From: Kineosporia sp. R_H_3
Lineage (GTDB): Bacteria; Actinomycetota; Actinomycetes; Actinomycetales; Kineosporiaceae
Reading direction: 5' to 3'
Assembly: GCF_002198675.1 (NCBI RefSeq)
Contig: NZ_MWLL01000181.1
Span: 2,916-41,152 of the forward strand
DNA: 38,237 nucleotides
The position numbers were made by a program, and so were the translations under genes. The notes below the pieces were generated by a model. It saw only the letters and a program-made list of their open reading frames with translations. It had not been told where the DNA came from and made no database searches. The number at the start of each line of letters is the position of its first letter. Position 1 is the first letter of the stretch. Positions 23,986 through 31,629 of the stretch are shown here, piece by piece.

Positions 23986-24530
23986 CCTCGCCGGACGACA
24001 CCCCGGACCGGCCGGTCGCGGCGGTCGTCGCCCTCGGCGCGAACCTCGGGGACAGGTTCGGCGCGCTCCGCTCGGCCGTCGGCGGCCTCGACGCGTTCGA
24101 GGGCGTCCGGGTGCGTGCCGCCTCCGCGGTGTTCGAGACCGACCCGGTCGGCCCCGAGCAGCCCGACTACCTCAACGCCGTCCTGCTCCTGCAGACCCGG
24201 CTCTCCGCGCTCGAGCTGCTCGCGGCCTGCCAGCAGGTCGAGAACGACCACGGCCGGGTCCGGACGGTGCGCTGGGGCGCCCGGACGCTCGACGTCGACG
24301 TCGTCGACTACGACGGCCTCGTCGTGACGACCCCGGTGCTCGGGCTGCCGCACCCGCGGGCCGCGGAGCGGGCGTTCGTCCTCGTGCCGTGGCTCGACGT
24401 CGACCCCGACGCGGTGCTGCCGACGCCGGCCGGCCCGCGCCGCGCCGCCGACCTGCTCGCCGGGCTTCCCGCCGCGGACGTCGCGGGCGTGCGGGCGCGG
24501 CCCGACCTCGTGCTCGAGGTCCCGGTATGA
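23982..24530 (+). CDS. folK: 2-amino-4-hydroxy-6-hydroxymethyldihydropteridine pyrophosphokinase
   Basis: A 182-residue kinase that transfers pyrophosphate from ATP to 6-hydroxymethyl-dihydropterin, making the FolP substrate. The N-terminal VVALGANLGDR, the middle SAVFETDPVGPEQPDYLNAV, and the signature RWGARTLDVDVVDYDGLVV followed by LPHPRAAERAFVLVPW are intact, including the paired metal-binding aspartates of LDVDV. The GTG start overlaps the folB stop by four bases, and the 3' end overlaps the next ATG the same way. Confidence 0.95.
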   Translation: MTSPDDTPDRPVAAVVALGANLGDRFGALRSAVGGLDAFEGVRVRAASAVFETDPVGPEQPDYLNAVLLLQTRLSALELLAACQQVENDHGRVRTVRWGARTLDVDVVDYDGLVVTTPVLGLPHPRAAERAFVLVPWLDVDPDAVLPTPAGPRRAADLLAGLPAADVAGVRARPDLVLEVPV

Positions 24531-24991
24531 CGCCCGCCCGGCCCTGGCCCGCGGTGCTCGCCGCCGTCGTCGTCACGGCGCTCGGCTGGGCCGGTCTGCG
24601 GCTGTGGACGCGCAGCGGCGGGACGTACGTGCCGCTGCCGTGGACGGCGGTGGCCGGGACGGCGGCCCTCGCGCTCGTCGTGCTCGCCCTCGGCACCCCG
24701 GTGCGGCGCTGGGTCTCCGGCCGCCGCGACCACGCGCTCGACCCGCTCGTCGCCGCCCGGACCGTCGTCCTCGCCAAGGCGGCCGCGTACGGCGGTGCGC
24801 TGCTCGTCGGCTGGTACGCCGCCCAGGCCCTCGTGATCCTGCCCGACGTCGTCGGCGCCCGCCGGACCCGGCTCGTGCTCGCGGCGCTCGCGGCGATCGC
24901 CTCGCTCGGGGTGTCCGTCGCCGGGTTCGTCGTCCAGCGTTGGTGCCGGGTGCCCCCCGACGACGAGGGCGGCACCGCCCGCGACGCCTAG
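24527..24991 (+). CDS. DUF3180 family membrane protein
   Basis: A 154-residue protein with four hydrophobic helices (about residues 7-27, 41-60, 85-106, 118-137) and a short charged tail (PPDDEGGTARDA). It matches the actinobacterial DUF3180 family by size, topology and its fixed position after folK. Function is unknown. The ATG overlaps the folK stop (ATGA), so it is cotranslated with the folate genes. Its 3' end overlaps the convergent small membrane gene by four bases. Confidence 0.85.
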   Translation: MTPARPWPAVLAAVVVTALGWAGLRLWTRSGGTYVPLPWTAVAGTAALALVVLALGTPVRRWVSGRRDHALDPLVAARTVVLAKAAAYGGALLVGWYAAQALVILPDVVGARRTRLVLAALAAIASLGVSVAGFVVQRWCRVPPDDEGGTARDA

Positions 24992-25182
24992 ACCGGCTGC
25001 TGCGGGTCCCCCTCGGGCGGGCCGGACCCGTTGCGCCGCAACCGGTACACCTCGGCGTCGAGGCGGCGGATCCGCGGCGCGGCCCACAGGTACCGGCCGA
25101 CGACGGCGCCGAGCAGCGCCGCCGCGAGCAGCAGCAGCCCGAGCTGGCCCACGAGGAACACCAGGCCGTCCAACGCGTTCAC
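24988..25182 (-). CDS. Small single-pass membrane protein coupled to the OmpA-domain gene
   Basis: A 64-residue frame starting with a GTG that overlaps the stop of the upstream OmpA-domain gene (GTGA). One strong helix (DGLVFLVGQLGLLLLAAALLGAVV, split here as two runs: DGLVFLVGQLG and LLLLAAALLGAVVGRYLW) is followed by a basic segment PRIRRLDAEVYRLRRN and a Gly/Pro/Gln tail. I recognise no family. The translational coupling and shared strand suggest a partner of the OmpA-domain protein. Confidence 0.6.
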   Translation of the reverse strand: MNALDGLVFLVGQLGLLLLAAALLGAVVGRYLWAAPRIRRLDAEVYRLRRNGSGPPEGDPQQPV

Positions 25183-25874
25183 GTGCGCGGGCTCCCTTCG
25201 ACGACGACCTCGACGCGCCGGTTCTTCGCCCGGTTGTCGGCGGAGATGTTGGGCACCGCCGGCCGCAGCGACGAGAAGCCGGTGGCGTCGATCCGGCCGG
25301 CGTTCGCGCGGCGGCTGCGCAGGTACTCCGACACGGCGACGGCGCGCTGCAGCGACAGCGGCTGGTTGCGGGTGTCGAAGCCGGTGTTGTCGGCGTGCCC
25401 GCCGATCTTCAGCGCCGTCGCGGGGTGGGTCCGCAGCCACAGGACGAGGACGTCGAGCCGCGCCCGGGCGGCCCGGTCGAGCGAGGCGGAGTTCGTCGCG
25501 AACCGCACCGTGACCGTCTGTGCGGCGGCGGGGGCGTCGGTGCCGCCGGTCGTGCCGCCAGGTGCCGCGCCGGCGGCGGCCGCGGCGGGTGCGCAGGGGG
25601 CGGCGTCTGCGGCGTCCGCCGGGTCCGCGACGCGCACGACCCGGGTGCCGTCGACCCCGGCGAGCGCGGCGGCGGCCTCGGTCATCCGCCCGAGGTCGTC
25701 GACCGCGACGAGGGTGGCGTCCCGGCCGGACCAGGTGACCGTGGTGCCCGCGGCGAGCCCTGCGTCCGCGAGCGCCGCGCAGCCGCGGACCTCGAGGTCG
25801 GCCTCGGTGCGCAGCGCCGTCCACAGCGAGCCGCCGACGACGGTCGCGGCGAGCAGCCCCGCGACGACCGGCAC
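25179..25874 (-). CDS. OmpA/MotB C-terminal domain protein, membrane-anchored
   Basis: A 231-residue protein with an N-terminal hydrophobic anchor (VVAGLLAATVVGGSLW), a middle domain, an Ala/Pro/Gly linker, and a C-terminal OmpA-like peptidoglycan-binding domain (about 120-228). That domain shows VRFATNSASLD, GGHADNTGFDTRNQPLSLQR, AVAVSEYL and NRAKNRRVEVVVE. Such domains bind diaminopimelate in peptidoglycan, so the protein probably tethers membrane to wall. The frame stays open upstream of the GTG at 25874 to a stop at 25997, with a plausible basic cytoplasmic segment ([16 protein letters not shown]) but no ATG, GTG or TTG, so a rare start (for example ATC near 25961) is possible. It is coupled to the small membrane gene downstream. 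Confidence 0.82.
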   Translation of the reverse strand: MPVVAGLLAATVVGGSLWTALRTEADLEVRGCAALADAGLAAGTTVTWSGRDATLVAVDDLGRMTEAAAALAGVDGTRVVRVADPADAADAAPCAPAAAAAGAAPGGTTGGTDAPAAAQTVTVRFATNSASLDRAARARLDVLVLWLRTHPATALKIGGHADNTGFDTRNQPLSLQRAVAVSEYLRSRRANAGRIDATGFSSLRPAVPNISADNRAKNRRVEVVVEGSPRT

Positions 25875-26026
25875 CGCGGCGACGGGGCCCGCGGCCGTGC
25901 CCGGCCGCGGGCGCGCACGTGCACGGCGGCGTCCGGGGGCCGGGGCGTTCTCGGTGTCGATACCTGCGGGACGCGCCCTGGGCCCGAGAGGTTGTCACGC
26001 CGTCCGGCAGACGCCGTGGCGGGCGC

Positions 26027-27055
26027 TCAGCCTCCGGCCGGGACCGGCCTCGCCGACCCGCCGGCGCCGCGGCGCAGGGCCGCGTGCAGCGCACCGGGGG
26101 TCACCACGCCGACGACGGCGCCCGTCTCGTCGACGACGGGCAGCCGGGCGTCGTCACGCGCCGCGAGGGCGGTGAAGGCGTCCCGCACGCTCGCGCCGAG
26201 CCGCAGCGGCGGGACGCCGGCCGCCGGTCCGCCGGCGAGCGGGCCGGCCGGCTCGAGGTCCTCGGCGAGCAGCGGCGTCACGGCCATCCGGCGGACCCCG
26301 GCGTCCGCCCCGACGAACGCGGCGACCGCGTCGTTCGCCGGCGCCGCGAGCAGCGTCGCCGGGTCGGCGAGCTGGTCCAGCCGGCCGCCCGGCCCGAGGA
26401 CGGCGACCCGGTCGGCGACCCGGACGGCCTCGTCGAGGTCGTGGGTCACGAACAGGGCCGTCGTGCCGAGCCTGGTCCGGATCGTCGTGAACTCGTCCTG
26501 GAGCCGCTCGCGCTGCACCGGGTCGACGGCGCCGAACGGCTCGTCGAGCAGGAGCACGGGCGGGTCGGCGGCGAGCGCACGGGCCACGCCGACCCGTTGC
26601 TGCTGGCCGCCGGAGAGCTCGTGCGGGTAGCGGTCGGCGTAGGTGGCGGCGGGCAGGCCGACGAGGTCGAGGAGCTCGCCGACCCGCTGCCGCACGAGGG
26701 TCCGGTCCCAGCCGAGGAGCTCCGGGACGGTCGCGACGTTCTCGCCGACCGTCCGGTGCGGGAACAGGCCGACGCGCTGGATGACGTAGCCGATCCGGCG
26801 GCGCAGCCGCACCGGGTCGGTCGCGGTGACGTCCTCGCCGTCGAGGAGGATCCGCCCGCTCGTCGGCTCGACGAGCCGGTTCACCATCCGCAGCGTCGTC
26901 GACTTGCCGCAGCCCGACGGCCCGACGAGCGCGACGACCTCGCCGCGGTGCACGTCGAGGGACAGGTCCCCGACGGCGACCGTGCCGTCGGGGTAGCGCT
27001 TGCCGACGCCGTCGAGGGCGATCATGACGTCCGGGTCGACCATGGTCCCCACCAT
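26027..27055 (-). CDS. Glycine betaine/choline ABC transporter, ATP-binding protein (OpuCA/ProV-like)
   Basis: A 342-residue ATPase that powers osmoprotectant uptake. Walker A is VGPSGCGKSTT, followed by the Q-loop VIQRVGLFPHRTV, ABC signature LSGGQQQRVGVARAL, Walker B VLLLDEPFGAVD and the H-loop VTHDLDEA. Residues about 240-335 hold one recognisable CBS-like unit (LRLGASVRDAFTALAA, ARLPVVDETGAVVGVVT), where OpuCA usually has two, so the ionic-strength sensor may be reduced. ATGs at 27055, 27043 and 27025 are possible starts. It is divergent from the two permease genes and the binding protein. Confidence 0.9.
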   Translation of the reverse strand: MVGTMVDPDVMIALDGVGKRYPDGTVAVGDLSLDVHRGEVVALVGPSGCGKSTTLRMVNRLVEPTSGRILLDGEDVTATDPVRLRRRIGYVIQRVGLFPHRTVGENVATVPELLGWDRTLVRQRVGELLDLVGLPAATYADRYPHELSGGQQQRVGVARALAADPPVLLLDEPFGAVDPVQRERLQDEFTTIRTRLGTTALFVTHDLDEAVRVADRVAVLGPGGRLDQLADPATLLAAPANDAVAAFVGADAGVRRMAVTPLLAEDLEPAGPLAGGPAAGVPPLRLGASVRDAFTALAARDDARLPVVDETGAVVGVVTPGALHAALRRGAGGSARPVPAGG

Positions 27056-27140
27056 CGCCTGCCACCGGGCGGGCGCAACCCAGGACGGCGCGACCGCGGG
27101 CGGCGCGACGCCTCGCCGGGTGCCCGCGCGGGGTCGGGCC

Positions 27141-27146
27141 TAGCGT
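27141..27146 (+). promoter_or_regulatory. Leaderless-type -10 box TAGCGT for the permease operon
   Basis: TAGCGT ends 7 nt before the GTG at 27154, in the 98-nt gap between the divergent ATPase and permease genes. No clear -35 is seen. Confidence 0.4.
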
Positions 27147-27153
27147 CGGACGG

Positions 27154-27846
27154 GTGATCCCCTCCGCCGCCGTCCCGCGCGCCGCGAGCTGCCTGCTCGA
27201 GAACGCCTGGGTGTGCCCGGAGTACCTGACGTCCAGACGCTCGGAGCTCGTCGACGCGGTCGTCGCGCACCTGCAGATCACGGTCGTGTCGGTCGTCGTC
27301 GGCGCGCTCGTCGCGCTGCCGCTGGCCCTGCTGGCCCGCCGGGTGCGCGCCCTGCGGCCCGTCGTCCTCGGGGCGTCGACGGCGCTCTACACCGTGCCGT
27401 CGCTCGCCCTGTTCTCCCTGCTGCTGCCGTTCACCGGGCTGTCCCGCACGACGGTCGTCGTCGGGCTCGTCCTGTACTCGCTGACCGTCCTCGTGCGGAC
27501 GGTGCTCACCGGGCTCGAGGGCGTGCCCGAGGAGGTCCGGGACGCCGCGCGCGGCATGGGGTTCGCGCCGTCCGCGCTGCTGTGGCGGGTCGAGCTGCCG
27601 CTCGCGCTGCCGGTCGTCGTCTCCGGGCTGCGGGTCGCGACGGTCTCGACGGTCGCCCTGACGACGGTCGGCACGATCGTCGGCAACGGCGGCCTCGGCG
27701 ACCTCGTCTACGACGGGCTGCGGACCGACTTCCGGGCCGAGGTGCTCACGGCGTCCGTGCTGTGCGTCGCGCTCGCGCTCGTGCTCGACGCCGTCCTCCT
27801 CGTGGCCGGCCGGCTGCTCGTGCCGTGGCGGCGGGGGGTGGCCTGA
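27154..27846 (+). CDS. Glycine betaine/choline ABC transporter permease (OpuCB-like)
   Basis: A 230-residue inner-membrane permease with about five helices and the binding-protein-dependent permease signature EEVRDAARGMGFAPSALLWRVELP. The opening ENAWVCPEYLTSRR is typical of OpuCB-type permeases. The GTG start fits the -10 box 7 nt upstream. The second permease begins immediately after its stop codon with no gap, so the two are translationally linked. Confidence 0.9.
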   Translation: MIPSAAVPRAASCLLENAWVCPEYLTSRRSELVDAVVAHLQITVVSVVVGALVALPLALLARRVRALRPVVLGASTALYTVPSLALFSLLLPFTGLSRTTVVVGLVLYSLTVLVRTVLTGLEGVPEEVRDAARGMGFAPSALLWRVELPLALPVVVSGLRVATVSTVALTTVGTIVGNGGLGDLVYDGLRTDFRAEVLTASVLCVALALVLDAVLLVAGRLLVPWRRGVA

Positions 27847-28572
27847 GTGGGGTGGCTCACCGGCGCCCTCGCCTGGCTCGCCGACGGTGCGCACTGGCAG
27901 GGTGCGGACGGCGTCCCGCAGCGTCTGCTCGAGCACGTCGGGCTGTCGGCGGCGGCCGTCGGCATCGGCTGCCTCGTCGCCCTTCCGCTGGGCCTGTGGC
28001 TCGGGCACGTCCGGCGCGGCGGCGCCTTCGCGGTCGCGACGGGCAACCTCGCCCGGGCCGTCCCGACGTTCGCCGTCCTCGTGCTGCTCGCGCTGGCGCC
28101 GTCCCCGTTCGGGCTCGGGACGACGTCCACGCTCACCGCGCTCGTCCTGTTCGCGGTGCCGCCGCTGCTGACGAACGCCTACGTCGGCGTCCTCGAGGTC
28201 GACCCGGCAGCTGTCGACGCGGCCCGCGGGATGGGCCTGACGTCGTCCCAGGTGCTGCGCCGGGTCGAGCTGCCGCTCGCCGTTCCGCTCGTCATGAACG
28301 GGGTGCGGCTCGCGGCCGTCCAGGTGGTCGCGACGGCGACGATCGCGGCGCTGGTCGCCGGCGGCGGCCTCGGCCGCATCATCGTCGAGGGCTTCGGCCG
28401 GCAGGACCAGGCGCAGCTGCTCGCCGGGGCGTTCCTCGTGCTCGCCCTCGCGCTCGCCGTCGAGGGCGGGATGGAGCTGCTCCAGCGCCGGGTGGACCCG
28501 CTGCGCCGGGCGCGCGGCCGGCAGCGCGTCGCCGCCGACGCCCACCTGGACGTGCGGAGCGGTTCGTCCTGA
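27847..28572 (+). CDS. Glycine betaine/choline ABC transporter permease (OpuCD-like)
   Basis: A 241-residue permease with about five helices and the EAA-loop motif AAVDAARGMGLTSSQVLRRVEL. GNLARAVPTFAVLVLLAL and ATIAALVAGGGLGRIIVEGF are further family segments. The GTG directly follows the stop of the first permease (TGAGTG). The C-terminal tail is basic. A 16-nt palindrome lies just after its stop and overlaps the start region of the binding-protein gene. Confidence 0.9.
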   Translation: MGWLTGALAWLADGAHWQGADGVPQRLLEHVGLSAAAVGIGCLVALPLGLWLGHVRRGGAFAVATGNLARAVPTFAVLVLLALAPSPFGLGTTSTLTALVLFAVPPLLTNAYVGVLEVDPAAVDAARGMGLTSSQVLRRVELPLAVPLVMNGVRLAAVQVVATATIAALVAGGGLGRIIVEGFGRQDQAQLLAGAFLVLALALAVEGGMELLQRRVDPLRRARGRQRVAADAHLDVRSGSS

Positions 28573-28575
28573 TAT

Positions 28576-28591
28576 CGCATGGATCCATGCG
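28576..28591. promoter_or_regulatory. 16-nt perfect palindrome CGCATGGATCCATGCG at the binding-protein start
   Basis: The palindrome begins 4 nt after the permease stop and includes the possible ATG at 28587. It has lower GC than its surroundings. It could be an operator giving separate control of the binding protein, or an mRNA hairpin masking its start. Confidence 0.5.
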
Positions 28592-29633
28592 TCCTGCCCC
28601 GATGAAGACCTCGACGAGTACCCGGACGAAGACCCCGGCGAAGACCTCGTCGAAGGCCCGTCTGTCGATCCTGCCCCTGGTCCTGCTGACCGCCGTCGGC
28701 CTCGCCGCGTGCGGCGGCTCGTCCAACGCCTTCGGCAGCGGGTCGTCCGCCCCGGCGCCGTCGGCGGGAACGCCGTCGGCGACCGGCTCGGGCGGTGACG
28801 AGAAGACCCTCACCGTCGGCGGGGCGAACTTCACCGAGATGCTCGTCATGGAGCAGATGTACGGCCAGCTGCTCACGGATGCCGGCTACACCGTCGACTA
28901 CAAGACCGCCGACAACCGGGAGATCTACGCCAAGAGCCTCGCGAGCGGCGAGATCGACGTCGTCCCGGAGTACGCGGCGACGATGGCCGAGTACCTCAAC
29001 CGGGCCGAGAACGGCCCGGACGCCGCGACGATCGCGACGAACGACGCCGCGGCGACCGTCGCGGCGATGGCGCCGCTCGCCGCGAAGCAGGGGTTCACGG
29101 TGCTCGAGCCGTCCCCGGCCGCCGACCAGAACGGCTTCGCCGTGACGCAGGAGTTCTCCACGGCGAACAGGGTGACGACGCTGTCCCAGCTCGCCGCGCT
29201 GAAGAAGCCGGTGCGCCTGGCGGCCGTCGTCGAGTGCGCCGACCGGCCGTTCTGCGCACCCGGGCTCGAGAAGACCTACGGGCTGGACGTCTCCGAGGTG
29301 CTCCCGCTCGGCTTCGGCAGCCCGCAGGCCAAGCAGGCGGTGCTCACGGGCAAGGCCGACCTCGTCCTCGTCGGGACGACGGACGGCACGCTCGGCGCCC
29401 AGAAGCTCGTCCTGCTCGAGGACGACAAGGGCCTGCAGCTCGCGGACAACCTCGTGCCGGTCGTCAACACCGCCTCGGCCGGCGGGGGCGGCGTCGCCGC
29501 CGTGCTCGACCCGCTGTCGAAGGCGCTGACGACGCAGGACCTCGCGCGGCTCAACGCCGAGGTCGACGCGCAGCGCAAGAAGCCCGAGGACGTCGCGAGG
29601 GCCTACCTGCAGAGCAAGGGCCTGCTCGGGTAG
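28587..29633 (+). CDS. Glycine betaine/choline ABC transporter substrate-binding lipoprotein (OpuCC-like)
   Basis: A 348-residue lipoprotein. The basic N-terminus (TKTPAKTSSKARLS) and hydrophobic stretch end in the lipobox GLAAC, so Cys is the lipid-modified first residue. A Ser/Gly/Ala linker follows. The OpuAC-type ligand domain starts TLTVGGANFTEMLVMEQMYG, with NREIYAKSLASGEIDVVPEY and LVLVGTTDGTLGAQKLVLLE characteristic. It binds a quaternary ammonium osmolyte outside the membrane. Starts at 28587 and 28602 are both possible; neither has a ribosome site. Confidence 0.9.
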   Translation: MRPAPMKTSTSTRTKTPAKTSSKARLSILPLVLLTAVGLAACGGSSNAFGSGSSAPAPSAGTPSATGSGGDEKTLTVGGANFTEMLVMEQMYGQLLTDAGYTVDYKTADNREIYAKSLASGEIDVVPEYAATMAEYLNRAENGPDAATIATNDAAATVAAMAPLAAKQGFTVLEPSPAADQNGFAVTQEFSTANRVTTLSQLAALKKPVRLAAVVECADRPFCAPGLEKTYGLDVSEVLPLGFGSPQAKQAVLTGKADLVLVGTTDGTLGAQKLVLLEDDKGLQLADNLVPVVNTASAGGGGVAAVLDPLSKALTTQDLARLNAEVDAQRKKPEDVARAYLQSKGLLG

Positions 29634-29657
29634 CAGGTCGGGGAGCAGACTGGCGTC

Positions 29658-30173
29658 GTGATCCTGCCGAAGGAGCGCGACCCCAGGCTCGTGACGGTCC
29701 GGCGCGGCGGCACGCTGACGGACGAAGACCACCACCTGCTCGCGCTGTGGGCGGCGGCGTGCGCGGAGCACGTCCTCGGGCTGTTCGAGGCCGCCCGGCC
29801 GCAGGACCCGCGGCCGCGGCAGGCGATCGAGGTGGTCCGGGCGTGGACCCGCGGCGAGGTGATGATGTCGCGGTCGCGCGCCGCGGGCGGGCACGCGATG
29901 GCCGCCGCGCGCGACCTGCGCGGCGCTCCCCGGCACGCCGCGTACGCCGCCGGCCAGGCGGCCGTCGTCGCCCACGTCGCCGAGCACGACCTCGGGGCGG
30001 CCGCCTACGCGATCAAGGCCGTCCGGGCCGCCGTGCCGGCCGCGGAGGCGGAGGCCGCCGGGCGCCTGGAGTGCCGGTGGCAGCGGGAGCTGCTCCCGGC
30101 CGCGGTGCGCTCGCTCGTGCTGGAGGACCAGCGGCGGCGCAACGCCATCTGCTGGTCGGTGTTCGACTGCTGA
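29658..30173 (+). CDS. Imm5-like 'putative immunity protein'
   Basis: A 171-residue, Ala-rich, helical soluble protein. It matches the family annotated as Imm5-like immunity proteins through LTDEDHHLLALWAAACAEHV, HAMAAARDLRGAPRHAAYAA, GQAAVVAHVAEHDLGAAAYA and the C-terminal LVLEDQRRRNAICWSVF. Some members sit beside polymorphic toxins, but many actinobacterial copies stand alone, as here. Its job is unproven. The GTG at 29658 is preceded by CAGACT 8 nt upstream (possible leaderless -10) and lacks a ribosome site. Confidence 0.75.
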   Translation: MILPKERDPRLVTVRRGGTLTDEDHHLLALWAAACAEHVLGLFEAARPQDPRPRQAIEVVRAWTRGEVMMSRSRAAGGHAMAAARDLRGAPRHAAYAAGQAAVVAHVAEHDLGAAAYAIKAVRAAVPAAEAEAAGRLECRWQRELLPAAVRSLVLEDQRRRNAICWSVFDC

Positions 30174-30221
30174 CCGCCGTCCCGGCTGCGGCCTGGCCGG
30201 TCGCCGAGCGTGATCGTGAGG

Positions 30222-30257
30222 CGTGTCGGGGACGCGTGTCGCGGGTCGGCCGACACG
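30222..30257. terminator. Possible weak hairpin after the Imm5-like gene
   Basis: CGTGTCGG (30222-30229) can pair with CCGACACG (30250-30257) across a 20-nt loop. The remaining intergenic sequence (30174-30421) shows no gene-like frame. Confidence 0.3.
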
Positions 30258-30407
30258 GCGCGTGGCCGGGCCGGTGCGGCCGCCTCGGGCGAACGGGGGA
30301 CGCCCGGCCAGCGTGACCAGGCCTGCGATGCGCCTGTGACTGCTGTGACTTGTGGGACACGCCGGAATGTTGACGCTCGGTTACCGGGTGAACGCCCGGA
30401 ACGGTCC

Positions 30408-30413
30408 TAGGGT
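30408..30413 (+). promoter_or_regulatory. Leaderless-type -10 box TAGGGT
   Basis: CCTAGGGTG matches the folP -10 region exactly (CCTAGGGTGG against CCTAGGGTGT) and ends 8 nt before the GTG at 30422. Confidence 0.45.
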
Positions 30414-30421
30414 GTGCCCTC

Positions 30422-31543
30422 GTGAACGGTCAACACTCCGAGCAGGTGACGCGCGCCTGGGGCCCCACGGCGGCCGCGGCTGTCGTCGCCTGTCTTCCCC
30501 CCGCAGCGATGGCCACCAGCATCGGATGCGCCGGCCTCGGCCTGGCGATGGACAGCACGGCGGTCGCCGCATCGGGCGCCGTCGCGGCCACCGTCGGCAT
30601 GGTCGCGCAGCGCTCCGCCGGGCGACGGCTGCGCCGCCGTCTGCGTCAGGAACGCGCCCGCAACCGCCTCGAGCTGCACGACCTCGAGATCCGGCTCGAG
30701 CAGGCGACCCGGCACCTCGCCGAGGCCGTCGCGCTCGCCGAGGCGGCGACCCGGGCGATGTCCGGCGCACCGCTCGTCCTCACCGCGGAGGGCGCCGTCG
30801 TCGCGAAGACGCTCACGCCCGCGGCGCAGGCCGCCCTCGTCGCGGAGCCGGCCGCACAGCCGGTCGCCGCGCCGGTCGTGGAGCCCATGGCGCCCGTGGC
30901 CCCGGTCGCACCGGTCGCCGTCCCGGAGCCGGCGCGCGTCGTCGTCCCGGCCGCCGAGGCCGACACCGAGGTCATCGAGGCGGTCCCGGCGCTGCCCGCC
31001 GGGGCGCCGGAGGGGCTCGACCTGCCGGTGCTGCCGCGCCGGGTCGCTGCCGCCGCCGTCTCGGAGCACCTCAGGGACGCCGCCCGGGTCAACGCCGAGG
31101 TCGCCGGCCGGGTCGCCGCCCGGCTCGCGGACCCCGTCTTCGGGCAGCCCGTCGTCCCGGCGACGCCGGCCGACCTCTTCACACCGGCCAACGGCCTGCC
31201 GGTGGCCGGTCCCGAGGCGGACGACGCGGGCTGGTTCGCTCCGCGCCGGTCCGGCAACGGCCTGCCGCCCGCACCGCTCAGCCCGGCCGTGGGCATCTCG
31301 CTCCCGGTCTCGTCCGGCCCGATGTCCGGCAGCGGCATGCCGCCCGGCCAGCGGGAGCCGGTGAGCGGTGCGCTGACGCTCGTCGGGGCGCAGGCCCGGG
31401 AGACCCGGCTGCCCGCGCGTCTCGCGGACGCCCGCGTCGTCGACCTGTCGACGCTCGCGCACCCCGAGTCGAGCGGCCTCATCGTCGTCCGGCGGGGCGG
31501 CCGGCACGCGGCGCCCCCGGTGGCCGCCGACCACGTCGCCTGA
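30422..31543 (+). CDS. Unrecognised membrane/coiled-coil protein with Pro-Val-Ala linker
   Basis: I do not recognise this 373-residue protein. Two short hydrophobic segments lie near residues 15-35 and 42-64. A basic, coiled-coil-like stretch follows (RRLRRRLRQERARNRLELHD, continuing to about 112), then a long low-complexity Ala/Pro/Val/Glu region with repeated APV/VAP units (about 130-200), and a variable C-terminus ending HAAPPVAADHVA. The layout suggests a membrane-anchored scaffold or wall-spanning protein with most of the chain on one side. It has its own TAGGGT promoter and a terminator shared with nuoD. Confidence 0.6.
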   Translation: MNGQHSEQVTRAWGPTAAAAVVACLPPAAMATSIGCAGLGLAMDSTAVAASGAVAATVGMVAQRSAGRRLRRRLRQERARNRLELHDLEIRLEQATRHLAEAVALAEAATRAMSGAPLVLTAEGAVVAKTLTPAAQAALVAEPAAQPVAAPVVEPMAPVAPVAPVAVPEPARVVVPAAEADTEVIEAVPALPAGAPEGLDLPVLPRRVAAAAVSEHLRDAARVNAEVAGRVAARLADPVFGQPVVPATPADLFTPANGLPVAGPEADDAGWFAPRRSGNGLPPAPLSPAVGISLPVSSGPMSGSGMPPGQREPVSGALTLVGAQARETRLPARLADARVVDLSTLAHPESSGLIVVRRGGRHAAPPVAADHVA

Positions 31544-31588
31544 CCCGGCGGCGGCACCGGCCGCACGACCGGCCCGCAGAACCGTTGC

Positions 31589-31614
31589 GCCGCAGCACCT
31601 CCGGGTGCTGCGGC
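31589..31614. terminator. Bidirectional hairpin terminator between convergent genes
   Basis: GCCGCAGCACC (31589-31599) pairs perfectly with GGTGCTGCGGC (31604-31614) around TCCG, in the 86-nt gap between convergent stops (31543 and 31630). Confidence 0.85.
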
Positions 31615-31629
31615 GTGCTGCGTCCGTGG

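Noticed and set aside
25179-25874. Outer-membrane porin
   Set aside because: Only the peptidoglycan-binding OmpA C-terminal domain is present, with a single N-terminal anchor and no beta-barrel.
29658-30173. Toxin-immunity locus
   Set aside because: No toxin, secretion gene or repeat-rich partner lies beside the Imm5-like gene.
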